The notes under the pieces were generated by a model. That model was not told the DNA's origin. It did not search any database and saw only the letters and a list, made by a program, of their open reading frames with translations. The translations under genes and the position numbers were made by a program. 9,031 nt of DNA, taken from assembly GCA_021786455.1 (NCBI GenBank), contig JAJYNF010000014.1, forward strand, positions 1-9,031, given 5' to 3'. Origin of the DNA: Acidobacteriota bacterium (GTDB taxonomy: Bacteria > Acidobacteriota > Terriglobia > UBA7540). Shown here one piece after another: positions 1 to 7,598 of the stretch. Position 1 is the stretch's first letter. The number at the start of each line of letters is the position of its first letter.

Positions 1-8
1 CTCCTCAT
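1..8 (-). promoter_or_regulatory. Possible ribosome binding site of a gene beginning just left of the window
   Basis: Read on the minus strand, the extreme left edge ends in GATGAGGAG, a strong Shine-Dalgarno-like run, 35 bases downstream of the rsmD stop codon. It suggests another minus-strand gene starts within a few bases outside the window. In many bacteria the gene after rsmD is coaD (phosphopantetheine adenylyltransferase), so that is the expected neighbour; this is inference from gene order, as none of that gene is visible. Confidence 0.4.
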
Positions 9-42
9 CAGCCTGCGACCGAGCCGTCTCGACAAATCGCCC

Positions 43-603
43 CTACAGTGGCCCCATCCGGTAAAACGTCAGTTGAGCGTCGCCGTGCCGCAGCGTCCGC
101 GTTCGGCGGAGCGTGCCGTATTCGTCTTCCAACTCTACGCGGCGCGAATGTTCCGCGATCACAAGCGCCCCCGGAGCCGCCAGACCTGCCCGCGCGATTT
201 GCCGCAGAGCGTGGTGGTATTCGCGAATCGCGTCGTAGGGCGGGTCGAGAAAAATAAAATCAAACCGCGAGCCTTGACTCTCCAGACGCTCGAGCCCGGT
301 CAGCACCGCGCAGGTCATCAGCCGGAAACCCGATTCGATTGCAAGCGCGGCCAGATTCTCTCGGATCAGTTCGTTCGCGGCGCGATGATGCTCGATAAAG
401 ACAACTTCGGCGGCGCCACGGCTGATTGCCTCCAGGCCCACCGCTGCCGAGCCGGCGTAAGCGTCCAGAAATTTTGCTCCCTCGATCCTCGGCCCCAGCA
501 CGTCAAACAGCGTTTCGCGTAATTGGTCCGACGTCGGCCGCAAGTTCCCGCCCTTCAGCGTCTTCAGCCTCCGCCCACGATATGTCCCCGCAATAATACG
601 CAT
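43..603 (-). CDS. rsmD: 16S rRNA (guanine(966)-N(2))-methyltransferase RsmD
   Basis: Cytoplasmic SAM-dependent methyltransferase that methylates N2 of G966 of 16S rRNA during 30S assembly. The 186-residue product has the family's usual length and layout. It opens with MRIIAGTYRGRRL, then the conserved RPTSDQLRETLFDVL stretch (about 22-36), the SAM-binding motif LDAYAGSAAVGLEA (46-59), an acidic residue at the end of strand 2 (FIEHH, 69-73), and the catalytic N6/N2-amine motif DPPY at 120-123. I chose the ATG at 603 because the RsmD N-terminus begins exactly there; the frame stays open upstream to a TTG at 651, which would add 16 unconserved residues. One oddity is that the second glycine of the AGxG SAM loop is alanine (AGSA instead of AGSG or AGTG). 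The gene lies 87 bases after the endonuclease stop and shows no strong Shine-Dalgarno sequence. Confidence 0.94.
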   Translation of the reverse strand: MRIIAGTYRGRRLKTLKGGNLRPTSDQLRETLFDVLGPRIEGAKFLDAYAGSAAVGLEAISRGAAEVVFIEHHRAANELIRENLAALAIESGFRLMTCAVLTGLERLESQGSRFDFIFLDPPYDAIREYHHALRQIARAGLAAPGALVIAEHSRRVELEDEYGTLRRTRTLRHGDAQLTFYRMGPL

Positions 604-690
604 CGCCACACGATACGGCCAGGAGCGCAGCACCCACACAAGGCTTCCCAAGGGTCCCCCATTCGAGGCAGGTTCCGAGCCTGTCGGCGG

Positions 691-1488
691 TCAGTCGGAA
701 GTACGCTGCTGGTAGGCTCGGAGGTCTTCTTCCGTGACCTCTTCAGGAGGAACAAGCTTGTAGTGCTTCTCAGCCGCAACAGCCACGCCCGGGTCACCGT
801 TCTCGAACTCGAAGAGGGCGATGACCTCGTTAGGCATGAATTGCGCGCCTACCGGTCGGCAAACGAGCGACGGAAACTTCTCGCTGCACATCGCCATGTC
901 TTGCTCAATCTGAACAACGCTCAATTTGTCCTTGCCGCCCTTCGCCTGAACCGGAAACACGTACTGAACACCTTTCTTGTCCAAACCAACGTAGATCTCA
1001 TCGGTTTCTACCTGCCCCATGCCTGAGACCGTTGTACGGAGATGATTCTGAAGTGAATAGCAAGCGACCCCAGTAAAAATATCCACCAGCCGGTTGTACC
1101 GCACCTTAGCGAGCAAAGCCTGCTCGTCCGATAGCGAATATTTCTCGATGACGCCGGGAGTCGAGTCGGGAACCTTGGTTAGTGTAAGCGCACTGTTCGG
1201 GGAGATAGGCTTGTCAGGTACGAGTGCGAATCGGTACCTGGCCTTCCCAGCGGGACGGATTATCCAGGTCTTTCCCTTTCTAGCGGTGGATTTAACGCGG
1301 TCGGGAAGGGGGACTCGGTACCGGAAGCTGTAAACCAAGTCGCCCAGGTTCTTCGGTAGCCTGACCTTCAGTGTCCTCGCAGCCTTCTCGATATCACTCC
1401 GCTCAAACTCCACCTCATGCATGTCGGGTCTGAACTTCTCCAAGAAAATTCTTTCAATGATGGCGGAGTAACGGTTTTGCTCTCCCAT
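691..1488 (-). CDS. Putative Type II-like restriction endonuclease, PD-(D/E)XK-like
   Basis: Probable DNA endonuclease partner of the methyltransferase immediately upstream. The 265-residue soluble protein has no signal peptide or membrane segment. Its centre carries a pattern typical of PD-(D/E)XK nucleases: QVETDEIYVGL (159-169) supplies the acidic residue (likely Asp163), followed by a hydrophobic strand FPVQAKGGKDK (178-188) with a Q-A-K triad at 181-183 in place of (D/E)xK, then a helix starting VVQIEQD (191-197). I recall the ...FPVQAKGG...VVQIEQD arrangement from proteins annotated as endonucleases, but have not checked it. The residue 1-150 half would then be a specificity or dimerisation part; I see no known domain in it. 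The ATG is supported by AAGGA with about 6 bases' spacing, and only 27 bases separate it from the methyltransferase stop, so co-transcription is likely. Recognition sequence cannot be told. A nuclease-like housekeeping protein is the alternative. Confidence 0.78.
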   Translation of the reverse strand: MGEQNRYSAIIERIFLEKFRPDMHEVEFERSDIEKAARTLKVRLPKNLGDLVYSFRYRVPLPDRVKSTARKGKTWIIRPAGKARYRFALVPDKPISPNSALTLTKVPDSTPGVIEKYSLSDEQALLAKVRYNRLVDIFTGVACYSLQNHLRTTVSGMGQVETDEIYVGLDKKGVQYVFPVQAKGGKDKLSVVQIEQDMAMCSEKFPSLVCRPVGAQFMPNEVIALFEFENGDPGVAVAAEKHYKLVPPEEVTEEDLRAYQQRTSD

Positions 1489-1515
1489 GAAATTCCTTTC
1501 GGCCCTAGGGTAGGG

Positions 1516-2853
1516 TCACCCTGGCCATCGCAGCACCAATACTTCCTCCCGAAGCTGTTCGCGGGTCGCCGTAGCCAGTCGAGTGCGGAACAAATCCAGC
1601 GCGAGTACTTCATAGCCGAGGGAGGCCGCGATTTCCGCGAGGAGCTGACCGGTCCGGATCATGACGCGAAGGTAGGAGGCTTGGTCTCCAACGACATAGG
1701 CTAGGCGCGCGCCGGGGCGCAAGATTTCGCGGAGTTCTGAGAGGTGACGTGTCATTCCGCCGAAGTAGAGTTTGGTCACGCGAGCGTAAAGACGCTCAAA
1801 CCCCGAAGTCTTTCCTAGCTCCTCGCGTCGCCTCTCTATCATGGCAGCTAGCCGCTGGATTTGCGCATTACCAACTACGGCCGCGTCGTCAGAATCGCCT
1901 TTGTAGACATTTCGCGTGTTGGATCGAACCAGATTCTTCTTTAGCGTTCGAAGGTCATACTTGTCCCGAATGAACCCGAGTAGGACCGACTCCAACCGAG
2001 TTGTCCGCGTGTATTCCTTTTCATTCGGATACGGCGGCGAAGTGATAACGGCGTCCACCGATTCCGGTTTGAGGACGGCCCCTGGGTTCCGGGCGTCCGC
2101 CCGGTGGACGATCGTCGGTGTGGAAGCTTGGGGCCGCAATGCCCTAAGGTCGGTAACAACCGATTCCACGTGGCGCAGCCACGGAGCAACAACCGGCGCG
2201 TCGGCCTTGGCCGGGCCCACGCCAACCTCCGGCCCGAATTCAAGGTTGCTGATACCGGACACCAGCGCCTTCGCGAGGGCCAGCCGTTCGTGCCTGGTGA
2301 ACCGGCTGTCTTCGAGTTCCTCCATCGCAGAGAGCAGGGTCAACGTCTTATGAAGGGGCAGCGGGCTGATGGAATTTGAAAGCAGAAGCCCCACTGTCTC
2401 CTCGGGCAGGCCGCACAGCTTTGGGGAGTTTTTCCGCCGGATCTGAAACATAGGAGGTGTTGGAAAATCATCAATTCCTTGAGATTCCAATCTTGAAAGG
2501 GTTAGGTCGGCAACTTCTCGCGCATGTCTGAGAAGTCCAGAACCATTCACCTTCCAGTCGGTCTTCACCATACTGGCCAAGTAGGCCATCGGGTTCGGAT
2601 CCATTCCAACGCTCTCAATGCCAAGTTTCTTGCACTCAACAAGCGTAGTTCCTGTGCCGCAGAAAGGGTCTAAAACGATCTGGCCGGGCTTGATCCCAAA
2701 TCGCGTCAGATACTCACGCACAAGATGAGGTGGGAACGAAAGAACGAACTGGTACCAGTCGTGGGCGGCCCGATCTGCGGCTCGGAGCTTGTTGTCCTCC
2801 CTGCCGGACCGTCGCGAGGGACCGTGGAGGGTAGCTGGGCACACTGATTGCAT
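1516..2853 (-). CDS. Site-specific DNA methyltransferase (amino-methyltransferase, probably N4-cytosine)
   Basis: Protective modification enzyme of the R-M pair. The 445-residue protein shows motif X-like FPPHLVREYL (40-49), SAM-binding motif I DPFCGTGTT (62-70) followed by GMDPNP (83-88), and, after a long insertion of about 180 residues, the catalytic motif IV TSPPYPNEKEY (271-281). A late strand ARLAYVVGD (382-390) fits motif VI-VII. Motif order X-I-insert-IV resembles alpha-type amino-methyltransferases, with the insertion as the probable target-recognition region. A Ser/Thr-Pro-Pro-Tyr with serine before PPY favours N4-cytosine over N6-adenine, but this does not prove base identity. The ATG has no visible Shine-Dalgarno, and an in-frame TAA lies only 9 bases upstream, so no earlier start is possible. 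The gene follows recG by 137 bases in the same direction, and the endonuclease follows it closely. Confidence 0.92.
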   Translation of the reverse strand: MQSVCPATLHGPSRRSGREDNKLRAADRAAHDWYQFVLSFPPHLVREYLTRFGIKPGQIVLDPFCGTGTTLVECKKLGIESVGMDPNPMAYLASMVKTDWKVNGSGLLRHAREVADLTLSRLESQGIDDFPTPPMFQIRRKNSPKLCGLPEETVGLLLSNSISPLPLHKTLTLLSAMEELEDSRFTRHERLALAKALVSGISNLEFGPEVGVGPAKADAPVVAPWLRHVESVVTDLRALRPQASTPTIVHRADARNPGAVLKPESVDAVITSPPYPNEKEYTRTTRLESVLLGFIRDKYDLRTLKKNLVRSNTRNVYKGDSDDAAVVGNAQIQRLAAMIERRREELGKTSGFERLYARVTKLYFGGMTRHLSELREILRPGARLAYVVGDQASYLRVMIRTGQLLAEIAASLGYEVLALDLFRTRLATATREQLREEVLVLRWPG

Positions 2854-2989
2854 GGCAGATTGTTACCACAGGCGCCGGATGAGAGCAACGTATTCCTGGG
2901 CTTCCCGATAGCACCTTTGCCGCGGTGAGCGGACAAGGCGGCCTGCGCCTGAATGTTCCATTAATTGACGGACCCGTGGTTCAACTGCC
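2854..2989 (-). other. Intergenic gap between recG and the methyltransferase, with a 32-codon ORF
   Basis: This stretch separates the recG stop from the methyltransferase start. It contains a minus-strand ORF from ATG at 2961 to TAA at 2863-2865, MEHSGAGRLV...EYVALIRRLW. The ORF is in the same frame as the methyltransferase and stops 9 bases before that gene's ATG. It has no convincing Shine-Dalgarno sequence and I recognise no family, so it is not called as a gene. Promoter signals for the R-M pair must lie here or inside recG if the pair has its own promoter; I see no convincing -35/-10 pair. Confidence 0.3.
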
Positions 2990-5125
2990 TCACGCCACGC
3001 GGGCCAGGCCGTAGCGGCGGGGCCAGTCGTGGTGGAGGAAGCGGAGATAATCGTCCAGTTCCTCCGGTGAGGCGGGATGCTCGATAAATTCCGTCGCATC
3101 GCGTTTGGCCCATTCCAAAATTTCCTGGTCACGCAGCAGGTTGCCGATCCGAAACGCTGGAATGCCCGATTGTCGTGTTCCGAAGAATTCGCCCGGCCCG
3201 CGCAATTTAAGGTCAATTTCGGCGATGCGGAAACCGTCCGTGGTTTCCGTCATGGTCCGGAGCCGCTCTTCGGCGATCTCGTTGGGCGCGTCGCCGGCCA
3301 GAAGCAGACAGAGCGATTTCTTCCGGCCGCGCCCGATCCGCCCGCGAAGCTGATGGAGTTGCGCCAAACCAAACCGGTCGGCGTGCTCGATGAGCATGAC
3401 GGTCGCGTTCGGAACATCCACGCCTACCTCCACTACCGTCGTTGAAATTAGAATTTGGACTTCGCCACGCTTGAATCGCAGCATCACCTCTTCTTTTTCC
3501 GCGCTGGGCAAGCGGCCGTGAAGCAAGCCAACGCGGAATTCCGGAAAAACATTGGTCGCCAGATGCTGATACATTTTGACCGCCGGCCGCAGGTCAGATT
3601 TTTCCGATTCCTCGATCACTGGATAGACCACATAAGCCTGGTCGCCCTGCCGGATTCTGGAGCGGACCATTTCAAACACTGTCTCGCGTTCAGCTTCACC
3701 CAGTCGGAGCGTTTCGATAGGCGAGCGATTGGGCGGCAACTGGTCAATCACGGAAAAGTCGAGATCCCCGTAGAGCGTGAGGGCCAGGGTGCGAGGAATC
3801 GGCGTCGCCGTCATCACCAGCACGTCGGGCGAGGCGCCCTTTGAAATCAGCCGAAAACGCTCGATCACGCCGAAGCGATGCTGCTCATCCACGATGACCA
3901 ATCCGAGCTTCGAGAATTGCACGTCGCTTTCAATCAGCGCGTGCGTCCCGACGACGAGATTCAATTCGCCGCTTGCTAGGCGCTGTTTCAATTCGCTCTT
4001 CTCCGACGCTTTGCGCCCGCTGATGAGCAAATCCGCGGTAAAAGGTAATGGAGCCAGCAACTGCTTGATGTAGAGATAATGCTGGGTAGCCAGAATTTCC
4101 GTCGGTGCCATCAACGCCACTTGCGCGCGGTTGACCATGGCGAGAATTGCCGCCTGAAGCGCGACGATCGTTTTGCCCGAGCCCACGTCGCCCTGTAGCA
4201 AACGGTTCATCGGTCGGGGCGAGCACATGTCGTCCACGATTTCCTTGAGCACTCGCTTCTGTGCCGCCGTAGGATGGAACGGCAGAATTTTCTTGATGGC
4301 CTCGCGCGCATCCGGCGTGACGGCGAATTCGATCCCTGGCTGCGCCTTGGCCTGCCGGCGTTTAAGGACGAGCCCCGCGCCTACGTGAAAAAATTCTTCG
4401 AAGATCAGCCGCACCTGCGCGGGCGCGCGAAATCGAACCATTTCATCGAGCGGCTGCTGTGGGTCGGGAAAGTGTGTCAGGCGAAGAGCTTTGGAGGAAT
4501 CCATGAGGCGGTTTTTGACTCGCACAGAACCGGGAAGGTGATCCGGAATTTCGCCGTTGACCTGTTCGAGAACGGTCCATATCAGCCGCCGCAAAACTCG
4601 TGTGCCGATTTTCCCAATGGCTTCGTAGATGGGCACGACGCGCCCGACTTCGAGCGAGTTCGCCTGCCCGGCCTCGGACTCCGGCAAAATCTCGAACTGA
4701 GGCTGAATCATCTGGAGATTGCCGGTGCCGAAAGGGTCGCGCTCGACTTTGCCGTAGAAAAAAACGCGCTGGCCCGGCCGGAAAATCTTGCTGCGCTCGA
4801 GATAAGCCGCGTTGAACCACTTACAGCGAATCATCCCCTGCCCACCGACGCGGCTCGCGTCCACGGCGGCGAGATCGTAAATGTAAAGCCCCTTCCGAGT
4901 GCGCGTAAGGCCCGCCGTCAGCACTCGAACCAGGATCGTCGCCGTCTGCCCTGGCAGCAGGTCGCGGACCGCCGTGAGGCGCGTTCGGTCTTCGTAGCGG
5001 AAAGGGGTGTAGTAAAGAAGGTCCTCGACGGTTAAAAGGCCGCGCGTGGCCAATAGCTCGGCTCGCTTCGGGCCGACGCCTTTCAGGTACTTCAGCTCGG
5101 ACGCAAGCGTCAGTTTTACACCCAT
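2990..5125 (-). CDS. recG: ATP-dependent DNA helicase RecG
   Basis: Superfamily 2 double-stranded DNA translocase that regresses stalled replication forks and processes branched recombination intermediates in the cytoplasm. The 711-residue length matches the family. The N-terminal part has the helix-hairpin-helix-like GVGPKRAELL (16-25) and an OB-fold wedge domain (about 60-145). Helicase domain 1 carries Walker A GDVGSGKT (312-319), the APTEILA segment (340-346), Walker B DEQH (413-416) and TATP (439-442). Helicase domain 2 carries HGRL (536-539), STTVVEVGVDVPNA (561-574) and arginine-finger motif QLRGRIGRG (592-600). The C-terminal RGPGEFFGTRQSG (642-654) is the RecG-specific translocation motif region. 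All key residues are intact. The ATG at 5125 matches the expected N-terminus, although no strong Shine-Dalgarno is visible. It is the first gene of the minus-strand group and divergent from the secreted hydrolase. Confidence 0.98.
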   Translation of the reverse strand: MGVKLTLASELKYLKGVGPKRAELLATRGLLTVEDLLYYTPFRYEDRTRLTAVRDLLPGQTATILVRVLTAGLTRTRKGLYIYDLAAVDASRVGGQGMIRCKWFNAAYLERSKIFRPGQRVFFYGKVERDPFGTGNLQMIQPQFEILPESEAGQANSLEVGRVVPIYEAIGKIGTRVLRRLIWTVLEQVNGEIPDHLPGSVRVKNRLMDSSKALRLTHFPDPQQPLDEMVRFRAPAQVRLIFEEFFHVGAGLVLKRRQAKAQPGIEFAVTPDAREAIKKILPFHPTAAQKRVLKEIVDDMCSPRPMNRLLQGDVGSGKTIVALQAAILAMVNRAQVALMAPTEILATQHYLYIKQLLAPLPFTADLLISGRKASEKSELKQRLASGELNLVVGTHALIESDVQFSKLGLVIVDEQHRFGVIERFRLISKGASPDVLVMTATPIPRTLALTLYGDLDFSVIDQLPPNRSPIETLRLGEAERETVFEMVRSRIRQGDQAYVVYPVIEESEKSDLRPAVKMYQHLATNVFPEFRVGLLHGRLPSAEKEEVMLRFKRGEVQILISTTVVEVGVDVPNATVMLIEHADRFGLAQLHQLRGRIGRGRKKSLCLLLAGDAPNEIAEERLRTMTETTDGFRIAEIDLKLRGPGEFFGTRQSGIPAFRIGNLLRDQEILEWAKRDATEFIEHPASPEELDDYLRFLHHDWPRRYGLARVA

Positions 5126-5406
5126 CGTGCTAACGCTTTTACCATAGAACCGCGCCTCGTGTCGCGCGCGCCGTAGGGCGTGCCCAGAGGAGGCTTTGCA
5201 AAGGCCGGGAATGCGTGGGTATTGTGCTGATCAAAAATCGCCCGTTTCCGCACCCTCAGAGTTATATTAGCGGGCTCGTCGTTTGCAGTGCAGCGTGGGG
5301 ATGATCTTAAAGAGCAGGCCCACGAGGCAGACGGAGATTCTAATGGCGAGAGAAGAAGCGAACTGCCACCTGCCCGCCAGCCTGCAAAATGAACCCGAGG
5401 TTAGCG
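5126..5406. other. Divergent intergenic region between recG and the secreted hydrolase
   Basis: About 280 bases should carry promoters for both directions. Visible items are a perfect 10-base palindrome CTTTGCAAAG at 5194-5203, a TATATT hexamer at 5263-5268 on the plus strand that could be a -10 element but lacks a good -35 partner, and a 28-codon leader-like ORF starting at 5343 (listed separately). No RNA gene, repeat array or terminator was recognised here. Confidence 0.4.
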
Positions 5407-5429
5407 ATGAATCCACGCTCATTCTGTAA
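5343..5429 (+). other. Possible leader ORF (28 codons) overlapping the hydrolase start
   Basis: This ATG is preceded by GGAG with a 6-base spacer, the best Shine-Dalgarno spacing in the region and better than that of the hydrolase itself. The ORF encodes a 28-residue polar peptide beginning MAREEANCHLP and ends at TAA 5427-5429, 23 bases past the ATG proposed for the hydrolase and in a different frame. It could be a translated leader or coupling ORF, or a chance ORF. The frame stays open upstream to an ATG at 5301 that has only a poorly spaced GGGG. It resembles no known leader peptide; function is unknown. Confidence 0.25.
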
Positions 5430-7407
5430 TCTTATTTTGATCACAGGCGTTTTCATAGCGTCGAGTGTCGCCGTAGCTCTTGCGCAGAGCACGGCGGAGC
5501 AGCTTCGCCCCATCTTCCGACAAAACCTTGAGACGCCCGATGTGGTCGCGGATCAACTCCAAGAGTACTTGCTCAAACGGGCGCCACGCCTCCCGGACCC
5601 GACCTCGGCAGCTCAATGGACCGCTGAGGAAAAGCAGATTCGCAGCCGAGTCTTGCGGGTGATTTACCATGGCTGGCCGCGCGCTTGGGTGGATTCCGCG
5701 CCTCAATTCCGGGAAGTAGGAGAAATTCCCGGCCGCGGTTACGTCATCCACAAGCTTCAATACGAAATCGTTCCGAACTTCTATTCCACGGCTCTGATGT
5801 ATGAACCGGCTCATTTGCGTGGCAGGGCACCAGCAGTTCTCGACGCCATGGGCCACTTTCCGGTCGGCAAGGCGGAGGAGTTCGAGCAGAAGCTTTGCAT
5901 CAACCAGGCTTTGCGGGGCGTGATTGCCCTAAATCTCGAGTGGTTGGATATGGGCGAGCTGCGCGCTCCCGGCAATAGCCACTGGTATGGCGCGCAACTG
6001 GACCTCGCCGGAACGAGCGGCGTCGGCCTGTTCTATCTGGCCATGCGGCGGGGTCTCGATTATCTTGCTCAAGACCCGCAAGTTGACCCGAATCGCATCG
6101 GCATGACGGGCCTTTCAGGCGGAGGGTGGCAAACAATCGTCTTGAGCTCGCTCGACCCGCGGGTGAGAGTGGCTATTCCCGTGGCGGGATACACCTCGCT
6201 CATTGGCCGCGCGGAGCGATTGCCCGGAGAGCCCGGCGACTTCGAGCAGAACGAGTCCGATTTTCTCGTCGGCCAGGATTACTCAACGCTTACAGCCCTG
6301 CTTGCTCCGCGTCCCGCGCTCATTATCACGAACGCTGAAGATGATTGTTGTTTTCGCGGACCCCTGGTTAAGCCGGAAATCTACGACCCGATTCGACGAT
6401 TTTATCAGCTCTATGGCAAAGCTTCCCTTTTCCAATTTCACGAAGACACCCACATTTCCGCTCACAACTACGGTGTGGATAATCGTCAACATGCTTATCG
6501 GTTTTTTGACCAGAACTTCGGCTTGCACGTGTCCGACCGCGAAACTCCAGTAGGGCCGGATATCAAAACCTACCGCCAGCTTGTGGTCGGTGTGCCCAAG
6601 GATAATTTGACGATCCTTAGCTTGGCCCGCCAAATGGCCCGGAGAATCCAGCGTCCGCCGATCCCTATAGGAAACGCTCGAAGCGCTTGGGCCGCGACCG
6701 AACGCGCAAAGCTCCGCCAAATCGTCCGCTACCGTCCTGTCCACGTGCAGCGTCCTTGGCGCCTCGCCGACACGATGCACAATCAGCTTGCCTCACTCTC
6801 TTATCGCTTCGATATGAGCAACGGTCTGAGCGCCACGGGCATTTGGCTGAAGTCCATGGACGCTCCCCGAGCCACCCCGCTTACGATCGTGCTGGACGAT
6901 CACGGAAGGATGGATGAAACCCGGGCGAAAGCCGCTCGGGTTCCCCAGGTGGCATTTTTACTTGGCCGGGACGTTCAGGTAATAGCGCTCAATCCTCTCT
7001 TTTTCGGTGATGCCTCGCCTCAGCCTCGAATCAATCTGACGAATTTTGCCGAAATGCTGGAAGCCATCGGCAAGCGGCCCGTGGGCCTCGAGGCCGCTCA
7101 AGTGATAGCAGTCGCTCGGTGGGCCCAATCGTGCTATCACCCGTCGAAGCTGTTCCTCGAAACCCAGGGGATGCGGAGCCAACTCGTGGCGCTCGTGGCG
7201 GGGGCGCTGGAGCCGAAGCTGTTTGAGAAAATTGACATTCGGGGAGGGATTAAAAGCTTGGACACTGTTTACTCCAAGCCCATCAAATTTGGTGAGGCGC
7301 CAGAGTTGTTTTGTTTGGACCTTTACAAGTATTTTGACCTTCATCGCCTTGCCGTGCTGGTCGCCCCCACGCAAGTTCGCGAGAGCAACTTTGCGCAGGC
7401 CCATTGA
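5407..7407 (+). CDS. Secreted two-domain alpha/beta hydrolase (acetylxylan-esterase-like)
   Basis: Probable exported serine esterase or peptidase-like hydrolase; substrate unknown. From the ATG at 5407 (666 aa) the N-terminus is a Sec signal peptide, with hydrophobic core LILITGVFIASSVAVAL and cleavage likely after VALA at residue 26. The first hydrolase domain (about 100-375) has the nucleophile elbow GMTGLSGGGW with Ser237, an acidic NAEDD (Asp312 or 313) after strand LIIT, and HISAHNYG with His353 as the likely catalytic histidine. A second, similar-looking half follows (about 435-666) with strand TIVLDDHG and an elbow-position ETQGMRSQ (585-592) that lacks G-x-S-x-G. I chose 5407 over the ATG at 5389 because GAGG lies 6 bases before it; both give a signal peptide. 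The gene stands alone on this strand, with a terminator at 7599-7618. Acetylxylan esterase or dienelactone-hydrolase-like annotation is plausible for domain 1. Confidence 0.85.
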   Translation: MNPRSFCNLILITGVFIASSVAVALAQSTAEQLRPIFRQNLETPDVVADQLQEYLLKRAPRLPDPTSAAQWTAEEKQIRSRVLRVIYHGWPRAWVDSAPQFREVGEIPGRGYVIHKLQYEIVPNFYSTALMYEPAHLRGRAPAVLDAMGHFPVGKAEEFEQKLCINQALRGVIALNLEWLDMGELRAPGNSHWYGAQLDLAGTSGVGLFYLAMRRGLDYLAQDPQVDPNRIGMTGLSGGGWQTIVLSSLDPRVRVAIPVAGYTSLIGRAERLPGEPGDFEQNESDFLVGQDYSTLTALLAPRPALIITNAEDDCCFRGPLVKPEIYDPIRRFYQLYGKASLFQFHEDTHISAHNYGVDNRQHAYRFFDQNFGLHVSDRETPVGPDIKTYRQLVVGVPKDNLTILSLARQMARRIQRPPIPIGNARSAWAATERAKLRQIVRYRPVHVQRPWRLADTMHNQLASLSYRFDMSNGLSATGIWLKSMDAPRATPLTIVLDDHGRMDETRAKAARVPQVAFLLGRDVQVIALNPLFFGDASPQPRINLTNFAEMLEAIGKRPVGLEAAQVIAVARWAQSCYHPSKLFLETQGMRSQLVALVAGALEPKLFEKIDIRGGIKSLDTVYSKPIKFGEAPELFCLDLYKYFDLHRLAVLVAPTQVRESNFAQAH

Positions 7408-7598
7408 TCGCGTCGAGAACCCTTCGAGCCCTGAACTTTCGCCGAGGAAGCAACGCCTGATCCGGACCTTTCCAACCTCTTGAAGAATGCGAAACATCGC
7501 GGCCGCTCGAACTGGCGCGCCAATCCGCGACCCATACTTTTTGCTGTGCTGGGGCCGACGGCAGGGAAAACGAGTGTCGTCGAACCTTCCCCAGGTCG
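7408..7598. other. Convergent intergenic spacer downstream of the hydrolase
   Basis: No convincing gene. On the plus strand, in the same frame as the hydrolase, a stop-free stretch runs from 7435 to the TAG at 7609-7611 and includes FAVLGPTAGKTSVVEP (encoded at 7540-7587), which resembles a P-loop one residue short. It has no ribosome binding site, and the match is too short to call a remnant with confidence. Confidence 0.3.

Noticed and set aside
604..690. Possible insertion-site direct repeats flanking the R-M genes, compared with 2854-2989
   Set aside because: Short shared words such as GCCTG occur, but no repeat long enough to exceed chance was found by eye.
2863..3216. Minus-strand ORF of 117 codons overlapping the recG 3' end
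   Set aside because: Most of it is an alternate frame of RecG. Only the last 32 codons lie outside recG, and they are discussed separately as an uncertain small ORF.
4274..5035. Plus-strand ORF of 253 codons antisense to recG
   Set aside because: It lies entirely opposite the conserved RecG N-terminal and wedge region; its sequence is a mirror of RecG codons with no domain of its own.
5163..5187. GC-rich run with GGGCGTGCCC as a hairpin or sigma-54 promoter
   Set aside because: The loop would be only two bases, and the opposite strand lacks the -12 GC element at the right distance from the GGCACG.
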